60,000 nucleotides of DNA from Polytrichum commune (GCA_950295325.1 OX485807.1:45230440-45290439), one strand, 5' to 3'. Counted from the stretch's first letter, positions 1-13,677 are shown. Program-made: numbers and translations. The notes: generated from the sequence alone by a model not told the origin.

Positions 1-3000
1 GGGGTCATTGAGCTGAGAATGAGACCACTTCTTGCTTAGAGTTGCAAGGGGAACGGGCCGTGCTTCTTTGTGAAGGTTGATCAAAGGGGAGGTGGATGGT
101 TCATGCAGCTAGTTACATGACTACCTGCATGCAAGCATTAGGTGACTTCAAAGTTAAATATTGCCACAAAGGCAAATAGAAATATCTATTGAAATTGCGA
201 AGGTGCTCAAAAATCCTCCATTCCTCTTTGTTTCGCGTGTTTCACATTGCCCCTACTTCCTTTTGAGTGCTCATCACATTAGCGGTTTTGTGTCTTTTGA
301 TTGTTGAAGCGATTGTTAGTGTTTATAGATAAACTCTCCCATCAATTGAATTATTGGTTTTGAATAGAGAGCATAATGCTTGTCTTGCCTCTGAATGAAG
401 TTGTGGCTATCCTTAAAGCATGCACAATAGAGGTTAATTAACAAGTGGAATAAAATGGGTCAAGTAGCTTCTTTTTGTTCAAGATACTTTGAGTTTTGAT
501 TGATGTCATCACATTAGAACTTTACAAACGCCTTTTTGTAAATGGGTTGGTGTTCATTTTCTTTATTTATTGGTTGTTTTTCTTGCGATGATTCACAATT
601 TACGAACGCGCGTTTGTAAATGGTTGCATCTATATGTTTGTATATAATAGTGTATATGTTCGGAGGATGGGGGTGAGATTGTTTAACAAGGAAATGTGTT
701 GTTCTCACCCAATTCACGATTACATCAATTGTTGTCATATTATGGTCATCCATGACTACCTTGTCCATTCTTGTTAGGATGAGAAAATGTTCAATGAATC
801 TCTCATTGGAAAATGAAATTTGGATGTATAAGTAATAAAGTCATGTTTAATTCATGCTTTGTAGTTTGTATACAATTTGAAAAACTTAGTATAAATACAT
901 GAAGTTATTTTCTCGCATTCCATTAGTACCTATACATTTGGCTCTCTGGAAACTTCTTGTATGTAGGGAGTATAATTTCATAGTGAAAAATGCACATCAT
1001 TTAGGTATTTGATGAAGAGTCCAACCCCCAAGATGTTCATACAATGTTTTGAAATATAGTGTTTTCATGAATGAAATATCATTCAAGTTTTTCAATGTCT
1101 CTTCAAATAATTATTAGCTTCATAAGGGACTCAATTTGAGATTGGGGGGTGGGGGTATCATTTTTCTTAATAGAGATGGAGGAAAATTCAATTTCCAAGT
1201 GGTCGTCAATTCATTTAATTAGGTGAACTTGAACTAACATGTGTATAGTTCCTAATAATGAGTGTGAAAATGATCCCAAATAAGTTAGTTGTCACAACAC
1301 TTAATCGATTGAGAAATGGAAGGCGAGGGCAAACAATTATTTGTACAATGATTAGAGAACAACCTTCTTAGAAAATACTTCTCAAGTTACACACATTCAA
1401 AAACATTGCTTTTGAGCTTATGTGGCCTCCATAGGAGGTAATCCCAAGTGTGCATTTGAGCCATGTAGTCGGGACCATTTCTCATTTGACATGACGTGAA
1501 TTCCTTCTTTCTTTCTTTTTTCCTTTCAAGCATGGGAGAGGGAAAATGTTGTTGATGAATCGAATTTCACAAAAACTTGGCTAGCATCAAATGTGCATCT
1601 TACATAAACTAAGTTAGTGCAACATGGGTTATTGAGTAGTTAAAATTGTTTGTGTGTGAAAACTATTGTATTAAATACTGGACATGCATAACTTTCACAA
1701 ACCCTAAACCCTACATCCCTAAATCTTTTATTCTTACCAACCTTTAAGATATGTGGCTCTATTGTGGTCCATGGGCATGTCCAATTTACCAATGTTGGTT
1801 GGATTGGGAATTGCTTCATCCGGTTTATAGCAACTATTGTGAATCATGCCGATTGTCATTTCAAGATTCATAATTGGAGTTGAGATACAACTTTGGTTTA
1901 GGTCAAAAGTGAAGACTAGTTTGAAGTTCTCCTTCTTTCACCTTAATAGTGTCGAGTGCATCTTGATTATACAATCCATACTTCAATCTTAATCTATACC
2001 ATACAACCTTTTACCTTGTGCATAGATATTGTTCTTGGACACCGATATAAATATTTGTATTGTGTGATCTTCAAAATTACGAATCGTCTATTTCTTGCAC
2101 ATTTGATTATGCAATGGAAGGGTTTGCGAACACGTGGTTGTGAATACATGTGAAAATAATATATTAGATTGACTTACAACCATGTCCATGATTGTTTAGC
2201 AATTCTTTTCAACACCTTTTGATAATAATCATACTCGAGGTCATGAATGTTTCTTAGTCGTTGCTATGATTCCGTTGTCATGTAATTTGTTGTGAGATGC
2301 CCAGAAAACACAAAGTTTCTAAACGTGGTAGGTTGTTGGAGGTTTCATAGTATCTTTCTTCTAAACTAATTCTCATCCATTATCAAGTATCTTTCAAAAT
2401 TTACATACACATGAAGTATCTCATCAAACATCTCTCTAAATTCTCACATCAAGTTTATAATCTAATCATACACAAACCAAGTTTACCAAGTTTCAAAATA
2501 TGCTCTTTATAAAACGAAGTGTAGAAATACAACTATGCCTCAAGTGTCTCTCCACACGTCTTCTAGTCACCTCATCACCCTCAAGCTCCCTAGTGCTTAG
2601 AAACACTAAATGAAACTCGCAAACCCTCGAGAAGTTCCAACTCTCTAATTCTAAAGAATTCCAACTCTCTAACTTTAAAGAAGCTCCAACTCTCTAACTT
2701 TCAAGAAACTCCCATACTCCAAGCTCCAAAACCCGAACACCTCCAAGAAGAAGAAGAAGAAGAATAAAGATGCTAATCATCCCAACTTCCCTCCCTTAAA
2801 TACCCTTCTTTTAGACTCACTTGGCCAAAAAAAATCTTTGGGGTTAGGGTACAAAGACCCCTTTGCGGCTAAGGCTCGGCCGCCGGCGCTGGCACCGCTT
2901 AGCCCACCCTAACCTAACTTTATCCTATCCGGTTATTAAATTATGACCGGTCCTCAAACTAAGATTGGTCTTCAACTACTACAAACTAAAATATGACCAT

Positions 3001-3550
3001 ACTAATATCATTTTACTAACATATAAAAACTCTACCAACTCATCTAATTGTCAAGTTTCGACCCTTAACCGGCACACATCACGACACCGTAATAACCTAC
3101 ATTGATAGAAGATCATCCCCATAATAACATGTTTCAGTTGATGTGTTTTCTCGAACGCTCGTTCATTATTAAAGTTGGATGTTCAATTGCTTTGGGTATG
3201 AAGTGAACGTATGTCTTGTAATTACTACGTATTTTCAAAGGCACCTTCGTGTACTCCTTCATAACACCATAAGACACCCATATCTATTGGAATGGAAAAA
3301 TAGTAATTGTTTGTACATGACTGTGGATTATTTTGGAATGCCCATTCATGTTTCTTGTATGAGGTCCTCCAATGGTACCCCAACACTTGGTTTTCAATGT
3401 CTACAATATAAGCGAATTTGTGGTTCACTATTCGTTGTTGTCCATCTACTTAAAGATTTTATGTGTTTCAGGCAATATACATATACACAACTGTGTACGC
3501 TCTTGTCTACATTGCATTGGTTGTGTGGTTGTTCATTCCATGGTTGTTTT
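1..3550. other. Intergenic, no gene recognised
   Basis: AT-rich sequence in which the few short open frames lack homology I can recognise, good start contexts or splice structure. It contains a short telomere-like stretch (CCCTAAA-type) near 1,702-1,728 and a short GAA run near 2,744-2,764. The stretch at 2,820-2,910 is locally GC-richer but shows no coding signal. Confidence 0.6.
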
Positions 3551-3559
3551 TTAACGTGG

Positions 3560-6500
3560 GATGATGGTGGATGTAGCAGATGGTGCATTAGAATTGGCGA
3601 TGGATGCTTCGTCCTCTGATAGTGAATTTGAACTTTTGTCCCCGACGGTTGACAATATTAACGGGACACGCGTGGTGGGTGTATCTATGAATACATCCAC
3701 CAGTGGATCTTTCGAAGTGCACGAACAATCTTAGCATTCCGGGGATGATCACGATAATATTCTATTATGTGCCGGTTTCGGGAGGGAGCATTGGGTGGGA
3801 TTTGATGGTATTCTACTTAACAAGATTGTTGTCATGGTGAAATATGAGATTTGATCCCCGTGAATGTATGGATGCCAACCCCCTTAGTGTCAACGATGTT
3901 GGCATGTGCATCTTGAATTCCTTGCTTCCGATTGACGTTCCATTAACGTGGAGATTTTCCTTGCATCAATGGCCCTTTCAATTGGTTTTCCATGAAGGAA
4001 TAAGCATGTGGAATCATGATCGTCGGCATAAACAACCGTAGTATGTTTTGTTGGCCACAATGCGTCCTAACAAGGGTTTGCGCATATATGATTTTGGTTG
4101 CGTATCTTGTGGAGAAAAACAACGTCAATAGGATTGCATATTGGAAGACGGATATATCCGTCTTGTGTCCACAAAGGATTGTTGTGCGAAGAAATGTTGC
4201 CATTTTTTTCCTCATGCAAAAATTAAGTCTCTTCATCAAAAGATGTGGCTTACGGATTTTTGTATGTGATCGGCAAAGAAACTTGAGGTCCACAAAAATT
4301 TGCACATTGATACTCATGGCCTTAAGGTGGTGACCTTTGAGAATGTGGAAGTGTGCTCCACAACGTGATATATCATCCACGCAGTCTGCAAGGCTGATTT
4401 TTACAAGTTTCGGAAGTATTTTTCGTTGGGTCGCCGTTCTCGATTTTATGGCAACTATGACAAAAAAAAACAAAACCTAGATAGGTTACACTTCAAGCCT
4501 CTACAACACTCTCCATCATCATAGTGTCATTGGGCGATGTAGTTTCCCACAAGACAAGGACATTGTCTTCAAGGGAGAAAGTTGTTCAAATGGTGTTGCC
4601 CATAGGCACAAAATGGAAGAACATTATAACAAACATCAATGAAATGGGGTGCAAAGCAAGATGTGGGCCCATTTCTGTGTCCAAGTTGAGTGTAATAAAA
4701 AACCAACAATTCATGGAAGACATTTTAAAGAGACAGTGGGACAAATACGCTAGGTGTACGACGTGTGAGAAATACAAAGGTTTTCGAAACGCCCACGCTT
4801 AAGGCATTGAATCCCATAATAGATACAAGAAAAAATACATTGAGCATGTCAACAACCAGAAGGCTCACCATTAAGATTACTACAATAACTGTATACTATC
4901 CATAATGAGGCATGCGGAAGTTCTAATAGTCATCCATAATAAAATGGACCATGCCAAGACCGCGTGCCCTTTATTCACGTAAATAAAGGCCACAGATGGT
5001 CAATTCAAGTTGCATATAGTTGTCACAGGTTCTTAGAGAATTCCAAATGTGTGTTTAAGGGTTCTCCAATTTGCATTGGGTGCGTTTGCCAAATGTCCAA
5101 CTTCATCCATCCACATGGTGTACATTTCATATTTTTGTTGTTCACGCATCGTTTGTTAATCTTAGGTTTGATTGCCCACAACCATGTAGACATTAAATTT
5201 GTCCATTAAAGTTTGGATTGTTACCTTGGCGATGCCAATCACACAGTCAGTTCATTTGCAAAACTTTTGCACGGTCTTGAGAAGCTACCGATACACTCTT
5301 CCCGTGCCATTTTTGATGGTTGTGAAACGACACCCCTTTATGAGACAGTGCTCCAAGGGAAGGATGTTTGTTGCCAGAACCACCTTGAGAACCCATTCTA
5401 GGAAAATTCTTGCCTCCAACTCTCCACGTTTAACTTGATAATTGTGCTAAAGACAACAAATGTCGATACGTGTTTTGTTTTTTGTCGTTGCTTGTGATAA
5501 AAGACATCTTCAAAGAGGTGTTTGCGTCTTTCTTGATGGTGGAGCACATGCATGACGACATTGATGCGTCATTTGGCCGTGGGAGCATGAAATTGCATGA
5601 AGAGGATTTTTCCACCAAACCACTTCTCATGAAATCATACATGGATTTGGACAATGTGCTAGTGATCCTGTACATGATTGAAGAAATACCAAATTTCAAG
5701 GCCTTCATCAAGCCATACTTGTTGAAGAGAGTGGACCGTTTGGTCAGACATACCAAAGCACAATAATTCCGCTTTTATATGAGGGATGATGGTGTCCCCG
5801 CTATGCAGTTCAAGCTTTTGTACACATCCTTTAATTGAGGCCCGGAGGATGATATACTTGTGTGACATCAAGACAAAGATGAGAAATGTATGCTCCAGGA
5901 TAGAGATCCAAAGCCTTGCAAACCCGACCCTATGAGGAATGGGCCAGAAATCATGAAAGACGTATCTGGATTTATTAAGTATTGGAAAAAATTGTGTGAC
6001 TCAAGAAGACATCACCAAATGTATTCAGAATACTCATAAACCATTGATTGCATATTGGGATTGCATTTGCTCGGCCTAGATGACACTTGGTGTCGACACC
6101 TGGATGACTTTGACACAAGGATTTTGGCCACAAAGTGGATTGACAGTTGTGGAGTCCAACGCCATGTTCTTCAACCATAGAGACGTCCATGAAGAGTTTA
6201 CAATAGACGAGCATTATATTGGCCTTGCGCGCAATCGTCCGACTTCATCATTACGTGTGGATGTTAATTATCACAAAGATTATATGGTCCTCGTATGTGC
6301 AGGAGATAAGAAACACCCCAAGCCAATCTGGTTGGTGAAAGCATTGTCTTAACCCAATTTTGTTTCAACTAGCTCCAACTTTCGTCAAATTGAAGTGGAA
6401 TATCATTGTCCAAACACCAAAGACCAGCACATGCTCTGCACCTATTTAGGTTGGGACACCAAAAAGGGTTTCAAGTGGACAATGGACTCAATGTACAGAC

Positions 6501-6685
6501 CGGTTTGGATAAACATGGATACCATTCTTTGTGTTTGGAAGCCGTGCAAGTGTTCCAAATCGGAAACAATGACCATCCCTCAAAAACACATAGATTTTTC
6601 CAATGACAACTTGGCATGTATTGTAGCTGCGGAAAATGACGCCGAGAATGGATATGAAGCGGAAGATGGGGATGGGGAAACATAA
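3560..6685 (+). pseudogene. Decayed DUF7869-type transposase-like gene (old relative of gene B)
   Basis: This stretch reads as broken pieces, in several forward frames, of the protein encoded at 33,485-37,282. Matching blocks, in order: REHWVGFDG and LHQWPF (about 3,790-3,980); a segment with TRTLSSREK and CTTCEKYKGF (4,524-4,800); HNKMDHAKT (4,938); GLIAHNHVD (5,165); LDNCAKDNK (5,440), where gene B has MDNCAKDNK; HMHDDIDASFG (about 5,550), where gene B has HTHEDVDAMFG; KAQ-FRFYM (5,755); GFIKYWK (5,965); and C-terminal pieces to 6,685. Stops and frameshifts are frequent, so it is non-functional. Protein identity to gene B is low, roughly half or less by eye, so it is an older, separate lineage. 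It runs straight through the positions of both gene B introns, and I see none of the 22-bp palindromes. It also has about 165 extra bases between the first two catalytic-region blocks. No flanking inverted repeats were recognised. Confidence 0.8.
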
Positions 6686-6699
6686 CGTAGGTTGGAATT

Positions 6700-7079
6700 A
6701 ATGGCAAAACATAGGGATACTTTATGGACTTCGTTTTTTTACGGCTTCATTCAAATTTAGAAATAGGTTTGGATGTGCCATCCAATTCCATAAGACCTTT
6801 ATATATGGGATGCGCATCCTAGACTCTATAATCACATAAAACCATCTGTTTTTGGAATTCGATTATTATTTTTCATGTGCAGTTCATGTTTTGATTATGA
6901 TTCAAATACTTACTATATTTAGGAATGTGGATATTCTTCACATACGAATTAGTAAAATTGTCATGTTCCCAATATTCTGTATGCTCACAATATTGACATC
7001 CCAAACTATGGATAAAATTTATTTTAAGACTTTCCAAAATCTCTTATTAACAAATACAATGTTAATATTTTAATTCTAT
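6700..7079. other. AT-rich spacer
   Basis: Follows the decayed transposase-like gene. A 73-codon open frame here is low-complexity and unconvincing. Nothing else supported. Confidence 0.5.
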
Positions 7080-7440
7080 TATGAGACCATTTACTAACAC
7101 AACTCTCTATTTATAACATACCGAGCCACGTGTGCACTAAACATCTCAAAGTATTGGTTCAAGACACATGTACCTTAACTCTTGCCAGCTTGGGAGCAAC
7201 ACCTGAAGGGATTGCCACCCATCTCTTATGACACCGATTTAAAGTATTCTATCGTAATCCTCACAAGATACTCTAGAAGCTGTGTCATCCAGTGCAGACT
7301 TTCTACAGTCAAAATGGGCTCCAAATGCAGGAGATCCATTTAGTGTACTGTGTTTTACTATGTGGTCTTAAACAGGAGAGGTGGTCCAGATTCTTGCCAA
7401 GTTTCCGCTTTTTGTTCAATGTGGGTTTAGCTGTGATGGG
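7080..7440. repeat. Dispersed repeat P, copy 1
   Basis: This stretch is clearly similar, with scattered substitutions and small indels, to 55,572-55,930 in the same orientation. Shared landmarks include the block around 'cgtgtgcactaaa', the 'cttgccagcttgggagc' block and 'gcagactttctacagtc'. No intact reading frame is conserved between the copies, so I treat it as a decayed mobile-element or duplicated segment of unknown type. Confidence 0.75.
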
Positions 7441-8039
7441 ATGGTACTAGATAGGGATAGAGGTGACCCCACAAATTCCCATTCTGTCACAAATGACCTC
7501 AAGTGGACTAAGGGTGAATTTCCATGTAGGCTACTCATCCACTGGATCTTAGAAAATAGTGGGTTAGAGGTGTTCGAATGTACTTAAACGCAAGCCACCA
7601 TCCAACCACATTCTGGTGGTTTGTCAGAATATGGTTGGGTCGTGGACATGGGCCGCTAGACTTCCACGCATTCAATAAAGAATCTTTAACCTACAACTAC
7701 TGGATACTGATGGTTTTGAAGGTTGGTTTTAAAATAGGAGGAGGTTAGTTGGTGGGCCTAGATTTGAGAAGATGGGAGTAGCTCATTGGCACATACGAAC
7801 CCTAACCCACCAGATTTCCCCTACATTTGGGTGGGTTTGTACAAAGAGGCATAACCCCTCATGCTATAACACAGTTCACTGCGTTAAGCATTTGGATAAT
7901 GGGCTTACATTCATGCCGGTACAATGTATGGGCATAATTTTTCTTTTCTTTTCTTCTGGGTGGGTTTGTACTTATTCACACTAAAAGCTAGTGGGCGAGT
8001 GGCCTACCTGGAAACTCACCCTAAGTCGGGGTCTTTGAA

Positions 8040-8190
8040 GCTACACTTTAATTCCATAGTATGGCAACCAAAGTGCATGTGATATTACGGAGTTCTATAG
8101 TGTTAACATGGATGTGTGAGTATAGAGAATTAGTGTAGCATGTGACATTATGGAATAACTCAAAGTGCAACATTGTACTATAATTGACAT
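8040..8190. repeat. Dispersed repeat R, copy 1
   Basis: Similar in the same orientation to 59,335-59,450 (shared core 'tagtgttaacat' followed by an 'attagtgtag' block and 'gtgacattatgg'). A short decayed repeat with no coding content. Confidence 0.6.
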
Positions 8191-8241
8191 TGATGATTTC
8201 ATACATGAGACATGGATAATCTCTCAAAGGTGCACACATAT

Positions 8242-8511
8242 GCAAAGCTTATGTATGATCGAGTGGTCCAACAAATCGAAAAACACTTTAAATAGGACCT
8301 TGGTGCAAGACCCCAACATGGAGCAGATCGGGAAGATTATGAAGAGGGTGGTGGGGAGTATGATACAACTATGGATCTACAAAACTTCGAAGATGATGAA
8401 AATTGGTTAGGTTCTCTGGTGGATGGGCAACATGATGATCTTGATTTTGAATTAAGTGAAGCTATGGAAGCTTTGGATGTAGGAAGAACTTCAAGGCATT
8501 TGGGAAGCTAG
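8242..8511 (+). pseudogene. Acidic protein C-terminal fragment, unrecognised
   Basis: One frame reads 89 codons to a TAG, interrupted once by an in-frame TAG after 'IEKHFK'. The downstream part is strongly acidic and coding-like (EDDENWLGSLVDG, then FELSEAMEALDVGRTSR). The composition resembles the acidic tails of plant transposase genes such as hAT proteins, but I see no diagnostic domain. Interpretation: the decayed 3' end of a mobile-element or host gene. A hAT origin is only a guess. Confidence 0.35.
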
Positions 8512-8589
8512 GGCATTCAGTGTGGGCTTTATGAAGATGAAGAAGAAGAATCAAACTTGATGATTTTTGGATGACAATAGTTGTGTGTT

Positions 8590-9590
8590 GGACTCTTAGT
8601 GTGTATATGTATGCATAAGTGAACCTTTTTGAGAAGTTAAATCTTACTTTTTTTTGTCTTCAAGCAAAACATTTTGTAGATTTCAATCGTAGTAGAATAT
8701 TGCATTTGTTTAGATGTTGAAAGGGAACTTGCTAGCACTGTTAATTTATGTCATGTGTAGACCAGAATGAAGTGATGATATTGAAATTTGTGCGAAAATT
8801 AGACACTAAAGACAAGAATCTCAAGGTGTAGTAAAAATGATTTAAGAGAGAAGAGGAGGACTTTATCTTGATCTAATCCATTTATAGAAATTTCCCCAAT
8901 TTAACAAGGAAAACTTGATGATGTCAACATGTTATCAATTGGTCTTAGAAACACTAGGATCCTGACCAATAATGCCCAAAATCCTCCTCAGGCACCAACA
9001 ACCCTATATGCAAAATCGTCAAAACTCGGACTCATAGATCCCCCTATAATGAGCCTATAATATGGTTCCACATCAATCCTCGGGCGAAAAAGATCCAAGG
9101 ACATACATTCTACACATGTGAGCTCACTAGAAATTCATCTCTCAAAACATATATGAAAAAGAAACATTAGTATAAGGGACATCATCCAAATGTAGACATG
9201 AATGTAGCTCACCTCGTTTGCTCTTTCAAATTTCAAATACATGGCGATGCAAAGGTTAGCAAATTCTTCCCTATTGATTTGGAGACAACCAACACATGAA
9301 ATTCCCGACATGGATAAAACCCTAAATATCTTATGAAGAATTTCACTATCTGCTAAGAAAATATTTACAGTCATCAAAAATCGGTGTACGACACAAACCT
9401 TGAAGTCACTATTGTCTACCAATATATAGAATAATACTTCTATATCTTCATCGGCAATTGATGGAAGTGTCCTACCACAACACCAATTCCATGATGCTTG
9501 ATCTCATATTCAAAACAACTCAGCTTCTAAGAATATGTAGAAAGCATAATTAATAAGACTTCCATGTGAGATTAGTAAGCGGTGACATAC
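8590..9590. other. Intergenic, no gene recognised
   Basis: AT-rich. The 95-codon reverse open frame at 9,135-9,422 has no recognisable motif and no flanking gene structure. Nothing supported. Confidence 0.5.
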
Positions 9591-10240
9591 AACAATATTG
9601 TGAACCTTCGTGCTTCGCTAGCTGCTTGTCCCATGGTGTAGACCCATTGAACATTTTTGTTCATGATTCTTGCAGGCACCATTCCTTGGAGCATTGTTTT
9701 CAAATTTGAGCATTGAAAAAAATTTCCCCACCCACCCCCCACCCCCGGGTGTTTCCTCCTGTGCTAGTAGTGCATCTTTGAACTTATATCCAACATGTTT
9801 CAAAAATGCTTTGAAGACTCAAGAGCTTTCAGTTGCACATTTGATAGCAGCTGGAGAGGACGAGGAATCATGAACTCATGTCAAGTAGTGTTGAAAAAGA
9901 GAGGGAGCGAGTGCTTTGCTGTGTGCAGAGTCTTGAAATTGCCGTGATTTTTTGTGGGTGCAAAGAAATTAATCTCTGTTTTACACCCTCTCTGACATAA
10001 CGACACATGTTTAAAAGAGATTGCACTACGTCTTCAAATATATACAACTATTTTGCATTTAATAGTGAACACAATGAAGTGGACATGTATATGTATCTAG
10101 TTAAGAAATCAACAAACCTGCACTTTTGATAACCATAACTAAATTAGGGGACATCCAATTTTCAATCTACTTTTTGCAAATGTTTCATTGTAGATCTGCA
10201 AATGTAACACGAATTTTGTCATGTAAATCTAATTGGTAGG
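9590..10240. repeat. Dispersed repeat Q, copy 1 (internally shorter)
   Basis: Matches 56,517-56,826 and then, after a junction near 9,995, matches 57,812-58,065. Relative to that copy this one lacks about 985 bp, or the other copy has gained it. The block including 'gttgaaaaagag' and 'gccgtgattttttgtggg' is the most conserved part. No intact gene. A run of C interrupts it near 9,727-9,750. Confidence 0.75.
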
Positions 10241-10368
10241 AGTTGGAGAACATGGAAAACAAACCAAATAACAGCCACATACCTTAGAGTGTAGAGTTAG
10301 AAAGAATGATTGAGCTGGGACAAATTTCCTTTGTACAGTGTTTGATGCCTTGTGGTCCATGTCTTTTT

Positions 10369-10718
10369 CTCGGGGGGGGGGGGGGGGGCAGTGTGCTAGA
10401 AAGTTAAGGATATAGGTGCGAACAACCACTATTTTATAGGGGGGTATTACTTTCAATTTTTTATTTTTTTTCACATGCTATCATTATGTAAATTTCTACT
10501 TTGGGTTAATAGAAAAATGGTTTGCATTACTTATAATTCCAAATTACCTATTATTCCATACCCTATAATACTTTAAAGATGTCCAGTGCCATTTTTGATA
10601 CCCTATATTACTCTTAAGTCCATTTATAATTCTTAGCCCCCATGTTTTTAAAATACCCTATCATTTGTTCGCACGTATATTGCTACTCCAACCAATGACT
10701 ACCCCACCCCCCCCCGAG
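10369..10718. mobile_element. hAT-like MITE with G-rich terminal inverted repeats
   Basis: A 350-bp non-coding segment that begins CTCGGGGGG (continuing into a long G run) and ends CCCCCCGAG. It is flanked on both sides by the same 8 bp, gtcttttt (10,361-10,368 and 10,719-10,726). An 8-bp target duplication is typical of the hAT superfamily. Subterminal sequences (gtgcgaacaa inside the left end, gttcgcacg inside the right end) are also inverted. The ends match the second element at 43,938-44,223, so both belong to one non-autonomous family. Confidence 0.85.
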
Positions 10719-10726
10719 GTCTTTTT

Positions 10727-12730
10727 GTGGGGTTATCTAGTATTGGACATTGCCATGTTTTTACTTTTGTTTCTTTGACAGAACGAGTGGAATTTATGAG
10801 TCAAGAGTCATTAATAATCAACCTCTCATCCAAACTTGTGGAGGGCACTTCCAACAACTCTTTTTCATTTTTCTTCTATCCATGCAAAGGATGTTTCATC
10901 CATAACATGTAGTTTATAGTTCCATAAGCATGCCGGTCATGTCTTACTCTTATATTGGGCAAGAGTCGATTAATGTCTTGTAGATACTCACCCACTCTCC
11001 TCTCGGCCATTATGTGGAGGTTTCAACACCAGGGGGTCACTTAGTGCATTTTAAAAACGGCGTGCGGCATAACATAGGGAGGATTAAATTCGTTTGACAT
11101 AAAATTTATAAAAGAGTTCCAAATAATGAAGGGTCCATTAAAAGTAGACAATCCCATTACAAATAAGATAGATATATAAAATATGGGCAATTTTTTTTTT
11201 GCAAAAATAATATAGGGGCTAAAAATAAGGATCCTAGGATGTATGTTTAGTAGGATCAATTTTGTACACATGCCTCACAAGGGATGGATGAAAAATGACC
11301 CATTGTTTACCCAAAAATGAATGAAGTTGTAAGCCTAACCCTAACTCTCTTCCCAACACCTCTTGGTAGCTTCTAACCCTAACTCTCTTCCCGACACCTC
11401 TCAGTGGCTTCTCTCCCTTCTCTTGGTGGCCTCTCATTTTTCAATTTTTCTGTGACTTCTCATTTTTTGGTGACTTCTCTACTCCAACATCGTCATCTCC
11501 AACATGCATGTTCATTTCCACCACCGCTTCTTCAAGCACACGTTTTATTCAATGTTGGAGTCTTTGTGATTTGCATGTTGCCCCTGCCATATTCGCCCCA
11601 CTATTCATTTTTCTTTATTTTGCGATAATTTTGCAAGATCATTATGACATTGCCTTCTATCCAACTTCTATTTTTTATCGCTCCAAGCTCTCTCCATCTT
11701 TGATTTAGAGCAACCGTATAAGATTATGACAGAATGAATTATATAGGGTTCATGACCAAGCTTAGTGTGTTTCGCACTATGTAAGTCTTGTACACTATGG
11801 TTTTGGTCATCACTAGTATGTAAATTGACTTTGAATGAAGGATTTTTATGGAGTGGGTGTTGTGTTTGTGAACACACACTCAAGACAAATAGAATTGGTG
11901 ACACTAAATTTAATATTTAGTGTGATTTCCCCATGTAGTGAATTTTGTAACTGAGAAAAATATAAGGGTCATTGAAGGAGATTGCCCTCATAAAATTGGT
12001 AACTGAGTGCAAGCATAGTAAAGTAGGCATTTTTTTATCCTTGAAAAGGTTTTAGTGAAAGTGTTCTAAAACTATACACTAATTTTTGATTTTTTTGTGC
12101 AAAAATTCATAAATAGTTTATTTTTTTTATTTTTTTTCAAAGCCAAGAAATTTATGTTGAGATGGTGCAAGTGGTGTGCAGCTAGGTGATATTGAACAAG
12201 TAGTTGTGGCAATTCTGTTTAAACCATGATATAATAACATTCAATTGATGAAATCTACCCTTATTTTGATGATGCCCTCAAGTTTATAATGATTCCAAGG
12301 AATCGGATAAAAAATCCAAGCTCAATATATGAGGTCATGAAGTTTATGTTCAAAACTAGATTTAGCTAACTGCTTTTGAGCATTGTTTTTGATAATAAGT
12401 TTTGGAGATCTCATCTTGATATTCTACATTTGAGTACTTAACACAACAAAAGAGGGCATCATAAGAACATCCAATCTAAACAATATTTTGCTGTTACTTT
12501 CGGTGTTTGACCAAAACATTTTTGATTTTGGTATATTGGAGCACTTGTTTGGTCCGCTTTACCATCCTTGCATTTAATTAGTTATAAACATGAGGTACCA
12601 AGTTCACATTTCTTGAAAAGAACTTATTTATTGCATGTTATGGAAGGAAGAGATCATTATCTATTTTCTTTGCACAGAATCCTCTTCAAGAAATAATATA
12701 GCACATCTTAAAGATAGTACACAGAAGAAG
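10727..12730. other. Intergenic, no gene recognised
   Basis: AT-rich sequence. At 11,330-11,440 there is a short imperfect tandem of CTAACCCTAACTCTCTTCCC units. At 11,905-11,930 there is a small inverted motif (ACTAAAT ... ATTTAGT) of a kind also seen at 31,410, 49,970, 53,290 and 53,880. No coding region supported. Confidence 0.5.
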
Positions 12731-12731
12731 A

Positions 12732-13024
12732 AGAAGAAGAAGAAGAAGAAACGTTGACCATGTGATCAGCGTGATTGGAATGCCCGTTCGACCCACCCTT
12801 GGCATTAAACCCTTAGGGCATAATACCAGTGGTGCAAGACTACTAACCCCTCTCGGGGTGGGCACTATAGTGACACACTATACTAATTCCTAGCTAGCCA
12901 CAAGTGCCTTGAGGATACCGGACATGGAATCCCCCCAAAGGGCTTTGAGGTACCCATACAACAAGGTCCAAGGACCCCCCACCATAGTTGGGTGGACTAA
13001 GGTGGTGAGCACCACGCCGATAGT
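12732..13024 (-). mobile_element. 5'-truncated SINE-like copy with GAA tail
   Basis: 12,777-13,024 matches 13,733-13,975 closely. It stops just where the other copy continues into a tRNA-related head, so this copy is 5'-truncated in minus-strand orientation, as target-primed retroposition often produces. Its 3' side ends in a GAA microsatellite (12,728-12,751). Confidence 0.65.
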
Positions 13025-13677
13025 ACACAACAGAATAAAACACTTGAAGATTGTCTCAATATCTCTTTCACTTTGAAGTACAATATATTATGTGAAATAC
13101 AACATAGTTGATTCTATTTGGTATCTCATATTTTTGGCTACCAGTTCTACACATAATTATATTTTTCCAATCCTTCAAATCATGTTATAAATATGTTAGT
13201 TTTGAGCGTTGAGGCAAAATTTGATTTCATAATACCTTCATTTGAACTGTTTACGAACATTTACAATCAAAGTCTTATACTTGAATTTATGTGTCAAGAT
13301 ACCAAATTTAGATTTCAACAATTTAATATGTTGTCTAAAATTTGGACGTGATCTTTAATATTTGAGCATTGAAGGTTGTTCATTTGAACTCGTCTCACTT
13401 TCAAGGAACATCCATTGGCCCTTAAGGCTTGAGAGAAACAAATGACTATGATATTGCTACTGGTTAACCCAATATTTACTCCAATGTACATGCACCACCA
13501 CCCCATGTACATGCTTGGCTAGAGTTAGGCTAGACATTCTATGTGTACTAGGTGCCCCCATAAATAGCCAACCTCCCCTAACACCAACTCCCCCAAATAT
13601 TATACGATTCATGGAATTCACATATCGTCACAATAGATTCCCCACCACCACATATAGAAAAACATTTGCTAAGTAGA

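Noticed and set aside
3943-4473. 176-codon minus-strand open frame
   Set aside because: It is antisense to a block of the decayed transposase-like gene, and only the forward reading shows homology to gene B.
3560-6685. The old gene B relative as a processed retrocopy
   Set aside because: It lacks the introns, but I see no A-rich tail or target duplication, and its divergence allows an intronless ancestor equally well.
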